Source of the DNA: an uncultured Flavobacteriales bacterium
GTDB taxonomy: Bacteria; Bacteroidota; Bacteroidia; Flavobacteriales; Schleiferiaceae
Length of the DNA stretch: 64,000 nt
Assembly (NCBI GenBank): GCA_905478295.1
Contig: CAJQHZ010000016.1
Location: 139,101-203,100, forward strand
Direction of reading: 5' to 3'
Positions within the stretch are counted from its first letter, which is position 1; the number at the start of each line of letters is the position of its first letter. The position numbers and the translations under genes were made by a program. Of the stretch, positions 7,322 to 16,458 are shown in pieces. Below the pieces are notes generated by a model, which made no database searches, was not told where the DNA came from, and was given only the letters and a program-made list of their open reading frames with translations.

Positions 7322-9826
7322 ATGCAAAAACGCATTTTACGAACTTGGACCGTTGTCCTCGCCTTCTTGCCCATCATAGCTTTCGCTCAAGACGCCACTG
7401 TTGAAGAGGTAGATGTAAAACCTCATAAGCTTACTGTGAAAGCAGACGAATATTTTGAATCAAAGGAGTATTCTGTTGCTATTGAAATTTATGCTAAGGC
7501 GTATTCTAAAGAAAAAACACGCGAACAAAAACAGCGCATTTCCTTCAATATGGCCGAAGGATATAGGTTCACCGGTCAATGTAAAAGGGCGGCAAGTTAT
7601 TACCAGCGTGCTTCAAAATTGGGTTATGGTGCTCAGGCTGACATAGGTTACGCTGAGATGTTGCAATGTCAAGGAGAATATGAGAACGCAATTATCGCGT
7701 TCGAAGCCTATAAAAAGTTAATTCCTAGCGATGCTCGTGCGGACCGAGGTATTGAAAGCTGTCAAAAGGCGGCACAATGGGTAGTTTCTGGATCGCTATT
7801 CGCATTGGATAACGCTAAAGATCTGAACTCGAAAAAATCCGATTACTCAATAGCTTTTGCAGGAAAGCGCGGTAAGGAAGATTTAACCCTTATGATATCG
7901 TCTATGCGTGATGATGCAACTGGTCGTAAAGAAGACGGTTGGATGGGTCAGCGTTTCTCTGATGTTTTTATCATAGAGGGAGAACGAAAAAAGAATAAGA
8001 AAAAGAAAAAGGGTAAAGAGGCGAACGCTAATGATGAAATTGTTTGGGGCGAATTAAATCCTATGAGCGATATTATCAATACCAAAGACCATGAGGGCGT
8101 TGTAACTTTTGACTCAAGGGGTAAAGAAATGTATTTCACGAAGTGTATGCAAGTGAAAAACATGAAGATGGGATGTGCCATTTATACCACCAAGAAAATT
8201 GGTCAAGATTGGGCAAATCCGGAGCCGGTAATGATTGCGCTGGACAGCGGTGCTTCTGTGGGCCACCCTGCACTCAGTCCAGACGACCAGGTATTGTATT
8301 TCGCCGGAGAAGTTACGGGTGGAAAAGGCGGTAAGGATATTTACATGACTACTTACGATCGCAGGAAACGCGAGTGGGCCGCACCAACAAACTTAAACAT
8401 TAACACACGCGGAGACGAACTTTATCCGTTTGCGCATGGTGATGGATACTTGTATTTCTCATCCAACGGGCACGTTGGAATGGGCGGTTTCGACTGTTTC
8501 CGCGTAAAGCTTGATGAAAACGGCGCACCGGTCGGCGATGTGGAAAACATGCTGAGTCCTATCAATTCAGAAGCCGACGATATTTCATTGCGTTTTGTGC
8601 CAGGCGATAATACCAAAAAAGGTTTTGTTGTAAGTAACCGTAAGGGAACACGCGGGGGACATGATGTATGGTACGTGACTGAATGGAAAAAATTCTTCGA
8701 GGCTGCAGGTACGGTAGTCAGTACTAAAAATGGTAAGCCAGTAAGCGACGTTACCATTGAGGTAAGCAATAAAGAAGGCCAAACGTTCACAGTAACGACC
8801 AATGCCAACGGTCAATTCAGTATTCCTCGTGGACAAATGGAAGAGGATAAGTCGTACAAGCTGAATATGAGTCGTAAGCGTTTCTTAAACGCAGTTGATG
8901 ATATCACTACGAAAGGATTGGCCTTGAATGATTATGCGCAGGTAAAAGAGGAGCGCGCTTATCTTAAGTCGTACAGTCTCCGTCTTGAAATGGATCCGAT
9001 TGAAGTGCCTATTGTACTTCCGAACGTATTTTTCGACTTAGCGCAATCTGAATTGCGTGACGAGAGTAAAGTAGCATTAGATACTGTATTCAGTATATTA
9101 CAGCGCAACCCTACAATCACCATTGGTCTGCGTTCGCACACGGATTATCGTGATACAGATGCTAAAAATGATGTTTTATCTCAGGCACGTGCACAGAGTT
9201 GTGTGGATTATCTCATTCAAAAAGGAATTCCCGCTGAGCGTTTAACGGCAGTTGGAATGGGTGAGAAAGAGCCATTTGTTATCTCAACAGAATACAAGGG
9301 GTATGGTGCGGATAAATTCAAAGCCGGGGACAATCTAACGGAAACGTTCATTAAGCGACTCAATAAAGAGGACCAGGAAATAGCAAATCAAATCAATCGT
9401 CGCACGGATTTCAAGGTATTAAGTGATGACTACGTTCCTTCCGCAACTGCAACAGATGGTGAAACGTCTGAAGGCGGAGCAGTTCAACCTAAGAAGAATG
9501 TGAATCCTATTGGTCAAACCATGACGCTCGGGCCTAAAGACCGTTCATTAGGTAAAATTGCAATGGACAACGGAATGAATGTTGTACAGCTGAAAAACCT
9601 GAATGGAGGGTTACGCGGCGCACGTCCTATGCCCGGTATGATCATTAAAGTGACACCTAACGGTGATTATTCCGCCTTTGATCAAGATCATTATCAGATT
9701 GAGCGCGGCGACAATATGCGAGGTATTGCTAAAAAAGCTGGCGTAAGTGTCAAGGACATTCGTACCCTAAACGGGTTTAAGAGTGATAAAGATTTGATCG
9801 TTGGATCTTGGATTCAGATTAAGTAG
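7322..9826 (+). CDS. PorE-like TPR / PD40 propeller / regulatory-like / OmpA protein with tandem LysM
   Basis: An 834-residue exported protein. From the ATG at 7322: a signal peptide (MQKRILRTWTVVLAFLPIIA, cut after AFA-Q), TPR-like helices at about 25-155, a PD40/WD40-like propeller at about 175-455 (HPALSPDDQVLYFAGE, ELYPFAHGDGYLYFSSNGH), a carboxypeptidase-regulatory-like domain at about 458-540, and an OmpA C-terminal peptidoglycan-binding domain at about 560-680 (IGLRSHTDYR, LSQARAQSCVDYLI, RLTAVGMGEKEP). Two LysM-like modules follow at about 731-780 and 790-834. The first four domains match the order of PorE, the peptidoglycan-anchored T9SS subunit, and of SprF-associated OmpA proteins. 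PorE is a lipoprotein; this one has an ordinary signal peptide, and the LysM pair is extra. No porP/sprF gene is adjacent. Confidence 0.85.
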   Translation: MQKRILRTWTVVLAFLPIIAFAQDATVEEVDVKPHKLTVKADEYFESKEYSVAIEIYAKAYSKEKTREQKQRISFNMAEGYRFTGQCKRAASYYQRASKLGYGAQADIGYAEMLQCQGEYENAIIAFEAYKKLIPSDARADRGIESCQKAAQWVVSGSLFALDNAKDLNSKKSDYSIAFAGKRGKEDLTLMISSMRDDATGRKEDGWMGQRFSDVFIIEGERKKNKKKKKGKEANANDEIVWGELNPMSDIINTKDHEGVVTFDSRGKEMYFTKCMQVKNMKMGCAIYTTKKIGQDWANPEPVMIALDSGASVGHPALSPDDQVLYFAGEVTGGKGGKDIYMTTYDRRKREWAAPTNLNINTRGDELYPFAHGDGYLYFSSNGHVGMGGFDCFRVKLDENGAPVGDVENMLSPINSEADDISLRFVPGDNTKKGFVVSNRKGTRGGHDVWYVTEWKKFFEAAGTVVSTKNGKPVSDVTIEVSNKEGQTFTVTTNANGQFSIPRGQMEEDKSYKLNMSRKRFLNAVDDITTKGLALNDYAQVKEERAYLKSYSLRLEMDPIEVPIVLPNVFFDLAQSELRDESKVALDTVFSILQRNPTITIGLRSHTDYRDTDAKNDVLSQARAQSCVDYLIQKGIPAERLTAVGMGEKEPFVISTEYKGYGADKFKAGDNLTETFIKRLNKEDQEIANQINRRTDFKVLSDDYVPSATATDGETSEGGAVQPKKNVNPIGQTMTLGPKDRSLGKIAMDNGMNVVQLKNLNGGLRGARPMPGMIIKVTPNGDYSAFDQDHYQIERGDNMRGIAKKAGVSVKDIRTLNGFKSDKDLIVGSWIQIK

Positions 9827-9844
9827 CATAAACTATTAAAATGA

Positions 9845-9880
9845 AAAGCGCGCACGGGTCTCCCGTGCGCGCTTTCTCGT
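9845..9880 (+). terminator. Rho-independent terminator before purM
   Basis: AAAGCGCGCACGGG and its exact complement CCCGTGCGCGCTTT form a perfect 14 bp stem with loop TCT, followed by a T-rich tail that runs into the purM promoter element. Confidence 0.85.
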
Positions 9881-9888
9881 TATTTTTG
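9881..9888 (+). promoter_or_regulatory. -7 element of purM, 4 nt before the ATG
   Basis: TATTTTTG is a perfect TAnnTTTG. Only CAGC separates it from the ATG at 9893, so the predicted transcription start is at or next to the start codon, giving a leaderless mRNA. Confidence 0.6.
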
Positions 9889-9892
9889 CAGC

Positions 9893-11068
9893 ATGAATAA
9901 TACATCAGACCGCTATACAGGACGAGGCGTGAGTGCCCAGAAAGAAGACGTCCATAACGCAATCAAAAACATCGATAAAGGCTTGTTCCCAAAGGCCTTT
10001 TGTAAAATTGTCCCGGATTATTTGACGGGTGATGACGACTATTGTCTAGTTATGCATGCGGATGGTGCAGGTACTAAAAGTTCACTTGCTTACATGTACT
10101 GGAAAGAGACTGGCGATTTAAGTGTATGGAAGGGTATCGCTCAAGACGCATTAATCATGAATATCGATGATTTACTTTGTGTGGGTGCTACAGAGAATAT
10201 TATGCTTAGTTCCACGATCGGTCGTAACAAAGGTTTAATTACAGGCGAGGTACTTAGTGCAATCATAGGCGGTACTGAATCGCTTCTAGAAGAATACAGA
10301 AAACACGGTATAGACATCATCAGTACAGGCGGAGAAACGGCCGATGTCGGTGATTTAGTGCGCACCATTATAGTTGATAGCACTGTAGTCGCAAGAATGA
10401 AACGCACTGATGTAATAGACAATGCAAATATTGAAGCTGGGAATGTGATTGTGGGTATGGCATCTTTTGGTCAATCCACATATGAATCCGAATACAACGG
10501 TGGGATGGGGTCTAATGGATTGACCAGCGCCCGACACGATGTGTTCGGAAAAGCATTGGCGGCGAAGTATCCTGAAAGCTTTGATCCCGCGGTTCCAGAG
10601 TCGCTGGTTTATACAGGTACAAAGACGCTAACGGAGTCGACGGAGACGAGTTTAGACGCAGGAAAACTGGTCCTAAGTCCGACGCGAACGTATGCGCCTA
10701 TTATTAAGCAAATCCTAGACCAGTATCGCGATAAAATTGACGGTATGGTACATTGTTCAGGCGGTGCACAAACGAAGATCTTACATTTCTTAGAAAAAGG
10801 ACACGTTATTAAAGACGCGCTGTTCCCGATACCACCATTATTTAAAATGATTCAAGAGGAGAGCGGCACCAGCTGGGAAGAAATGTACCAAGTCTTTAAT
10901 ATGGGACACCGTATGGAGTTGTACGTAGACCCTTCCATCGCGGATGCAATTATCGCCATAAGTGAAAGTTTTGGGGTACCCGCAAAGATCGTGGGAAGGG
11001 TGGAAGAGAGTGCCGCTAAAGAATTGACCATTAGTAGTGAGTTCGGGACCTTTAAGTACGAGAAGTAA
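9893..11068 (+). CDS. purM: Phosphoribosylformylglycinamidine cyclo-ligase (AIR synthetase)
   Basis: PurM closes the imidazole ring of FGAM with ATP to make AIR, the fifth step of purine synthesis, in the cytoplasm. The 391-residue protein has the AIRS N-terminal ATP site [20 protein letters not shown] near residue 50, then [24 protein letters not shown], and the C-terminal AIRS_C region with [18 protein letters not shown] and [12 protein letters not shown]. It is longer than the roughly 345 residues of the E. coli enzyme, as is common in Bacteroidota. The stop overlaps the prfA start by 1 bp (TAATG), so it heads an operon with prfA and pyrF. Confidence 0.92.
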   Translation: MNNTSDRYTGRGVSAQKEDVHNAIKNIDKGLFPKAFCKIVPDYLTGDDDYCLVMHADGAGTKSSLAYMYWKETGDLSVWKGIAQDALIMNIDDLLCVGATENIMLSSTIGRNKGLITGEVLSAIIGGTESLLEEYRKHGIDIISTGGETADVGDLVRTIIVDSTVVARMKRTDVIDNANIEAGNVIVGMASFGQSTYESEYNGGMGSNGLTSARHDVFGKALAAKYPESFDPAVPESLVYTGTKTLTESTETSLDAGKLVLSPTRTYAPIIKQILDQYRDKIDGMVHCSGGAQTKILHFLEKGHVIKDALFPIPPLFKMIQEESGTSWEEMYQVFNMGHRMELYVDPSIADAIIAISESFGVPAKIVGRVEESAAKELTISSEFGTFKYEK

Positions 11069-12150
11069 TGGCGATGATCGACAAGCTTAATGTGATTTTT
11101 CAACGCTATAATGAGGTGAATGATCTCATTATTCAGCCTGATGTTATATCTGATAGCAAACGCTATGTTCAGCTGAATAGAGAGTATAAAAACCTGAAGC
11201 CGCTGGTTGAAGTTAGATCGCAATACTTAGAATTATCCAGCCGTATTGAGGAAGCTAAAGGGGTATTGAAAGAGGAGAAAGATGCCGATTTTCGTGAGAT
11301 GGCGAAAATGGAATTGGACGAATTAGAACCTACTTTTGAAGCTTTAGAGGAAGAAGTAAAGTTACTGCTCTTACCCAAAGACCCTGAGGATGATAAAAAT
11401 GCTTTGGTTGAGATTCGTCAAGGTGCGGGAGGTGATGAAGGAGCTATTTTCGCAGGTGATTTGTTTAGAATGTACCAGCGTTATTGTGAGGGTAGAGGTT
11501 GGAAGGTAGCAGTTCTTACCATGAATGAAGGATCGTCCGGAGGCTTTAAAGAGGTGTCTTTTGAGGTGAATGGCGAATCGGTTTATGGTATTTTAAAATA
11601 TGAAAGCGGCGTACACCGCGTTCAACGTGTTCCGGCTACTGAGAGTCAGGGTCGGGTCCATACTTCAGCCGCTTCTGTGGTTGTGTTGCCCGAGGCTGAG
11701 GAAGTGGATGTAGACCTCGATATGAAGGATGTGAAAAAAGATACCTATCGTTCACAAGGAGCGGGGGGACAGCACGTAAATAAAACCGAGAGTGCTGTGC
11801 GCTTGACGCACCTTCCTACGGGAATTGTCGTAGAATGTCAAGACGGCCGGAGCCAGCATAAGAACTATGAGCAAGCATTGAAGGTATTGCGTTCTCGTAT
11901 GTTTGATATGGAATTTAAAAAGAAGCAAGAAGAACAAGCCGCGCAACGTAAAACCATGGTCAGTACGGGTGATCGTTCGGCAAAGATTAGAACATACAAT
12001 TATCCTCAAGGACGAGTCACCGATCATAGAATTGGTTTAACCAGTTACAATTTGAACGATGTAGTCAACGGGGATATTCAGAAGTTTATTGACGAGCTTC
12101 ATATGGCTGAGAATGCCGAAAAAATGAAAGAAGGATCGGACGATTATTAA
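11068..12150 (+). CDS. prfA: Peptide chain release factor 1
   Basis: RF1 recognises UAA and UAG stop codons and triggers peptide release. At 360 residues it has the normal RF1 length. The tripeptide anticodon is PAT in [19 protein letters not shown] (PxT type, so RF1, not RF2), and the catalytic GGQ is in [20 protein letters not shown]. The C-terminal region with [15 protein letters not shown] is conserved. Its ATG overlaps the purM stop by 1 bp, indicating translational coupling; pyrF follows after 6 bp. Confidence 0.97.
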   Translation: MAMIDKLNVIFQRYNEVNDLIIQPDVISDSKRYVQLNREYKNLKPLVEVRSQYLELSSRIEEAKGVLKEEKDADFREMAKMELDELEPTFEALEEEVKLLLLPKDPEDDKNALVEIRQGAGGDEGAIFAGDLFRMYQRYCEGRGWKVAVLTMNEGSSGGFKEVSFEVNGESVYGILKYESGVHRVQRVPATESQGRVHTSAASVVVLPEAEEVDVDLDMKDVKKDTYRSQGAGGQHVNKTESAVRLTHLPTGIVVECQDGRSQHKNYEQALKVLRSRMFDMEFKKKQEEQAAQRKTMVSTGDRSAKIRTYNYPQGRVTDHRIGLTSYNLNDVVNGDIQKFIDELHMAENAEKMKEGSDDY

Positions 12151-12156
12151 AGCAAG

Positions 12157-12972
12157 ATGAATAAAGCAGCCTTACTTGAGCAGATTAGAGCAAAGCGCAG
12201 TGTGCTTTGTGTAGGATTGGATACGGATTTAGAAAAAATCCCAACTCACCTATTGAAAGAGGATGATCCTGTTTTCGCCTTTAACAAGGCCATCATTGAT
12301 GCGACAGCCGCCTTTACGGTCGCCTATAAGCCAAATATTGCCTTTTATGAATCTATGGGCGTCAAAGGTTGGCATAGTCTAGAGAAAACCATTCAGTATT
12401 TAGATGCGAAGTATCCTGAAATTTTCACCATTGCAGATGCCAAGCGCGGTGATATAGGGAATACATCGAAAATGTATGCAAAGGCGTTTTTCGAAAACAT
12501 GAATTTCGACAGTATTACTGTAGCCCCTTACATGGGTGAAGATAGTGTGACCCCTTTTCTTGATTTCCCAAACAAATGGGTGATACTATTAGGACTTACC
12601 TCAAACAAAGGCGCATTTGATTTTCAATTTATTGAGAACGCGGAAGGTGAAGCGCTTTTCGAAAGTGTCATGAAAAAAGCGCAAAAATGGGCTACTGCAG
12701 ATCAGCTGATGTTTGTTTTGGGCGCAACGAAAACGGAGCATTTGGCACGCTTAAGGTCCATTGCTCCTGAGCACTTCTTTTTAGTTCCCGGCGTCGGTGC
12801 GCAGGGTGGTTCACTCGAGGAAGTCCTTAAACAGGCGACCAATAAAGATTACGGAGTTTTAGTAAATAGTACGCGCGGTATCATCTATCAAAGTAATGGA
12901 CTGGATTTCGCACAAGCGGCGGGTAGTGCAGCTAGAACGCTTCAGCAAGAAATGGAGCGCTTATTGTTCTAA
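12157..12972 (+). CDS. pyrF: Orotidine 5'-phosphate decarboxylase
   Basis: PyrF decarboxylates OMP to UMP, the last step of pyrimidine synthesis. The 271-residue length and the motif [20 protein letters not shown], which carries the catalytic Asp-x-Lys-x-x-Asp set, mark the longer type 2 bacterial subfamily. Other conserved parts are [11 protein letters not shown] at the N-terminus, [11 protein letters not shown], and [10 protein letters not shown] for phosphate binding. It is the last gene of the purM-prfA-pyrF run. A 64 bp gap with no convincing terminator separates it from the TauE gene. Confidence 0.95.
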   Translation: MNKAALLEQIRAKRSVLCVGLDTDLEKIPTHLLKEDDPVFAFNKAIIDATAAFTVAYKPNIAFYESMGVKGWHSLEKTIQYLDAKYPEIFTIADAKRGDIGNTSKMYAKAFFENMNFDSITVAPYMGEDSVTPFLDFPNKWVILLGLTSNKGAFDFQFIENAEGEALFESVMKKAQKWATADQLMFVLGATKTEHLARLRSIAPEHFFLVPGVGAQGGSLEEVLKQATNKDYGVLVNSTRGIIYQSNGLDFAQAAGSAARTLQQEMERLLF

Positions 12973-13036
12973 TGTGCGTTGAGTAATACTCGTGTATTTT
13001 TCAACCCTGAACTTTGAGCTATCTTAAAACTCAATT

Positions 13037-13828
13037 ATGGAAATCACTGGATACATCGCATCCATTTTTATTGGGATTTCACTCGGCCTTATCGGTAGTG
13101 GTGGGTCCATATTAACTGTTCCTGTGTTGGTATACCTTTTTGGTATTGGGGTAGAAATGAGTACTGCCTATTCATTATTTATTGTGGGCTCAACAGCATT
13201 GGTAGGGGGTGTGCGAAACGCATTTTTAGGCAACGTAAATTATAAAACCGCGGTGGTTTTTACCATTCCGGCGTTTATCGCTGTTTATACAACCCGCGCC
13301 TACCTTGTTCCTGCTATTCCTAGTGTAATAATGACCCTAGGAACCTATGTCTTGACAAAAGATATTGCTATCATGGTTTTCTTTGCTTTGGTCATGCTCG
13401 CCGCTTCAGTGAGTATGATTCGCAACAAGCGAAAGAAAGAAGAAGAAAATGCAGTGCCACAGTTAAATTTGCCCGTAATCATTATAGAAGGTGCTGTAGT
13501 TGGTGTACTAACGGGTATTGTTGGCGCTGGCGGTGGATTTTTGATTATTCCAGCACTGGTTCTTTTCGCAAAATTACCCATGAAGAAAGCGGTTGGGACC
13601 TCTTTATTAATTATTGCAGCGAAGAGTTTGATCGGTTTTATTGGTGATGTTCAGCGTTATGGGGATCAATTAGACTGGACACGGTTACTTACCGTCACTG
13701 CCATTGCAGTATTTGGTATCTTTATCGGGATCTATCTAAATACATTTATTGACGGTAAAAAATTGAAGAAAGGCTTCGGCTGGTTTGTTCTTTTGATGGC
13801 CGTATATATCATAGGAAAGCAACTTTAA
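13037..13828 (+). CDS. TauE/SafE-family sulfite/sulfonate exporter-like permease
   Basis: A 263-residue inner-membrane protein with the repeated TauE/SafE layout. The first half carries GLIGSGGSILTVPVLVYLFG, the second GIVGAGGGFLIIPALVLFA followed by KKAVGTSLLIIAAKSL. About seven to eight helices are visible, split by a charged loop (RNKRKKEEE) near residue 135. Family members move sulfite, sulfonates or related anions. It lies 26 bp upstream of the CstB-like gene in the same direction. TauE is also part of the staphylococcal cst sulfide-detoxification locus, so export of sulfite or thiosulfate made by the neighbour is a reasonable inference. Confidence 0.88.
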   Translation: MEITGYIASIFIGISLGLIGSGGSILTVPVLVYLFGIGVEMSTAYSLFIVGSTALVGGVRNAFLGNVNYKTAVVFTIPAFIAVYTTRAYLVPAIPSVIMTLGTYVLTKDIAIMVFFALVMLAASVSMIRNKRKKEEENAVPQLNLPVIIIEGAVVGVLTGIVGAGGGFLIIPALVLFAKLPMKKAVGTSLLIIAAKSLIGFIGDVQRYGDQLDWTRLLTVTAIAVFGIFIGIYLNTFIDGKKLKKGFGWFVLLMAVYIIGKQL

Positions 13829-13854
13829 AAGCAAAGAATAAAATTCGCAATATC

Positions 13855-15255
13855 ATGACAGTAGAGCAGATTTACACTGGATGTTTGGCACAAGGAGCCT
13901 ATTACATTGCCTCTAATGGAGAAGCAGTAATTATCGATCCATTGCGCGAAGTAGGTCCATACCTAGATCGTGCTGAAAAGGATGGTGTAACTATTAAGTA
14001 CATTTTAGAGACGCATTTTCATGCGGATTTCGTTTCAGGTCACCTTGATTTAGCGACAAAGACCGGTGCGAAGATCGTTTATGGTCCTACTGCGAATACG
14101 CAGTTTGATTGCCATATTGCTGAGGACGGTGAGGTATTAAAAGTGGGTGACGTAACCATTCATGTCATCCACACACCAGGCCATACGATGGAAAGCACCA
14201 CATATTTGTTAAAAGACGAAAGTGGTAAAGATTATGCGATCTTCTCGGGAGACACCTTGTTCTTAGGAGATGTTGGTCGTCCAGATCTAGCGCAGAAAGC
14301 AGCAAGTATTACACAAGAAGATCTAGCAGGAATATTATTTGATTCATTGCGTAACAAGATTATGGTTTTAGCTGACGATGTTATCGTATACCCCGGACAT
14401 GGCGCAGGTTCTTCGTGTGGTAAAAACATGTCAAAAGAAACAGTGGGGACGATTGGTGAGCAAAAAGCAACAAACTATGCGCTCCGTGCAAACATGACGA
14501 AAGAAGAATTTATTGCAGAGGTAACGGATGGTTTACTACCCCCACCAGCCTACTTCCCCGAGAATGTTCGCATGAATAAGACGGGTTATGAAAGTTTAGA
14601 TAAAGTCATGGAGCGCGGTTTGCGAAGACTTTCTGTAGATGCTTTTGATGTAGCGGTTAATGAAACAGATGCACTAATTCTGGATACGCGTCACCAGGAT
14701 GTTTTTATTCACGGTTTCATTCCACAATCAATATTTATCGGTATTAAGGGCAGTTTTGCAATGTGGGTTGGTGCCTTAATTCCGGATATTAAACAAGAAA
14801 TTCTTGTCGTTGCCGATCCAGGAATGGAAGAAGAAATAGTGACTCGCCTTTCTCGCGTTGGCTATGATAACTGTATAGGATTCCTTGACGGCGGATTTGA
14901 TGCTTGGAAAAGTGCAGGAAAAGAGATAGATACGCTTCCTCAAGTTACCGCTAAAGAGCTTAAAGGTATTTCGGACGCAACAGTTGTGGATGTTCGTAAA
15001 TCTGGAGAGTTTCAGAGTGAGCATATGATTGATGCGATTCATGTGGAATTGGACACCATAAACGACCACATGGCTTCATTGCCTCAAGAAGACACATTCT
15101 ATATTCATTGCGCAGGCGGCTACCGTTCCGTAATAGCTTCTTCGATATTGAAGGCCCGTGGTTATCACAATATGGTCGACGTAGCAGGCGGGTTTAAGGC
15201 TATTAAAGAAGCCGGACTAAACGTCTCAGATTACGTCTGTCCTACGACTCTCTAA
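13855..15255 (+). CDS. CstB-like persulfide dioxygenase-sulfurtransferase (MBL + two rhodanese domains)
   Basis: A 466-residue cytoplasmic protein. The metallo-beta-lactamase domain (about 1-250) has THFHADFVSGH, IHTPGHTMEST, FSGDTLFLGDVGRPDL and VYPGHGAGSSCGKN, supplying the ETHE1-type iron ligands. A first rhodanese-like domain (about 255-365) has ADPGMEEE where the active loop should be, with no cysteine, so it is probably inactive. The second (about 370-466) has HCAGGYRS with Cys419. PDO, pseudo-rhodanese, active rhodanese is the architecture of CstB, which oxidises persulfides and yields thiosulfate. The pairing with TauE supports a role in persulfide removal. No sqr, cstA or cstR is nearby. 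Confidence 0.88.
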   Translation: MTVEQIYTGCLAQGAYYIASNGEAVIIDPLREVGPYLDRAEKDGVTIKYILETHFHADFVSGHLDLATKTGAKIVYGPTANTQFDCHIAEDGEVLKVGDVTIHVIHTPGHTMESTTYLLKDESGKDYAIFSGDTLFLGDVGRPDLAQKAASITQEDLAGILFDSLRNKIMVLADDVIVYPGHGAGSSCGKNMSKETVGTIGEQKATNYALRANMTKEEFIAEVTDGLLPPPAYFPENVRMNKTGYESLDKVMERGLRRLSVDAFDVAVNETDALILDTRHQDVFIHGFIPQSIFIGIKGSFAMWVGALIPDIKQEILVVADPGMEEEIVTRLSRVGYDNCIGFLDGGFDAWKSAGKEIDTLPQVTAKELKGISDATVVDVRKSGEFQSEHMIDAIHVELDTINDHMASLPQEDTFYIHCAGGYRSVIASSILKARGYHNMVDVAGGFKAIKEAGLNVSDYVCPTTL

Positions 15256-15376
15256 CTAGAGATTATGCATGAGGTGTGCCTTTTGATCAGGTATCGTTTT
15301 GATAGCCGCTTTATCTAGAACCTTCCTTTAAGGAGTATTGCGCGATAAACTTCCCCGCTAATTATCCTTCATCAAA

Positions 15377-15384
15377 TAAATTTG
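15377..15384 (+). promoter_or_regulatory. -7 element upstream of the K+ channel gene
   Basis: TAAATTTG is a perfect TAnnTTTG, 46 nt before the ATG at 15431. The remaining 120 bp back to the cstB-like gene holds nothing else I can name. Confidence 0.45.
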
Positions 15385-15430
15385 CGTCCAAGGTTTCAGG
15401 CTCATTTTTGAAGAGTGTACCTTTAAGCCA

Positions 15431-16456
15431 ATGAGTAATCCGTTCGAAAGTCTAAAAAATGTCTTCTTTGTTTTTGCAGTGATTCTCATTGCAGGCACTG
15501 TGGGCTACCGTTGGCTTGAGGGCTTTAATTGGCTGCAATCCTTTTACATGGTGATCCAGACGGTTAGTACCGTGGGGTTCAATGAAGTAGGTCCTCTTAG
15601 TACTGGCGGTATATGGTTTACTATAGCCTTAATTGCGGGAAGTTTTGGGACTTTTGCTTATGGTGCAGGCCTTTTGGCCCAATTGGCCATCGACGGGAAA
15701 GTGCAACTTTATTTACGAACGAAAAGATTGGAGCGTAAAGTGGAAAAACTAAATAATCATACAATCGTTTGCGGGCTGGGGAGAAACGGACGCCAAGTGG
15801 TCAGTAAACTCAAAGCCTACGGCGTTCAAGTCGTGGTATTGGAATTGGAAGAGGAACGCGCGAATAGGTATCGCGCAGAGCTTGATGGTGTCGTGGTATT
15901 GATCGGTGATGCCACGAATGATGAAATTCTTGAGAAAGCGAACATTACTCATGCCAGTGGTTTAGTCGCTGCCTTGGCATCGGATACGGACAACCTATTT
16001 GTGGTGATATCTGCGCGTCAGTTGAACCCAAAATTGGTCATCGGTGCGCGTGCAAATACAGAAAGTACGGAGAAGAAGCTTTTAGCAGCAGGTGCAAATT
16101 ATACCGTGAGTCCCAATCTAGTGGGCGGTTCACATCTTGCACATAACCTTATGAACCCCGGTGTGATGAACTTCTTAGACCACCTTAGTGTGGGCGGGTC
16201 TAGCGCTACAAATATTGAAGAAATTGTAGTGGATGAGCTGCCTGAAGAAATGTCCAGTTGTAATATCAAAGATTTAAAAATTCGACAACAAACTGGATGT
16301 ACTGTGATAGGTTATGTGGATGAATCGGGGGAATTGGTAGTGAATCCATCGCCCGATTTTAAAGTAGCGCCCCATTCGAAACTCTATGTTTTGGGTAATG
16401 ACGAACAGATACGTGCGTTTCGAAATTGGTTTAATAAACAAACACAGGCCTCTTAA
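15431..16456 (+). CDS. Potassium channel with RCK (TrkA-N/TrkA-C) domains
   Basis: A 341-residue protein with one two-helix ion channel unit and a cytoplasmic regulator. TM1 spans about 10-28, the pore helix and filter lie near 40-52 (TVSTVGFNEVGP), TM2 about 57-80. The RCK_N Rossmann domain begins at about 113 with TIVCGLGRNGRQVV, binds nucleotide, and is followed by RCK_C at about 260-338. Channels of this type assemble as tetramers and carry K+ across the inner membrane. The filter reads GFN instead of the usual GYG or GFG. The stop is 2 bp before the next gene, so they are probably co-transcribed. Confidence 0.9.
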   Translation: MSNPFESLKNVFFVFAVILIAGTVGYRWLEGFNWLQSFYMVIQTVSTVGFNEVGPLSTGGIWFTIALIAGSFGTFAYGAGLLAQLAIDGKVQLYLRTKRLERKVEKLNNHTIVCGLGRNGRQVVSKLKAYGVQVVVLELEEERANRYRAELDGVVVLIGDATNDEILEKANITHASGLVAALASDTDNLFVVISARQLNPKLVIGARANTESTEKKLLAAGANYTVSPNLVGGSHLAHNLMNPGVMNFLDHLSVGGSSATNIEEIVVDELPEEMSSCNIKDLKIRQQTGCTVIGYVDESGELVVNPSPDFKVAPHSKLYVLGNDEQIRAFRNWFNKQTQAS

Positions 16457-16458
16457 TA

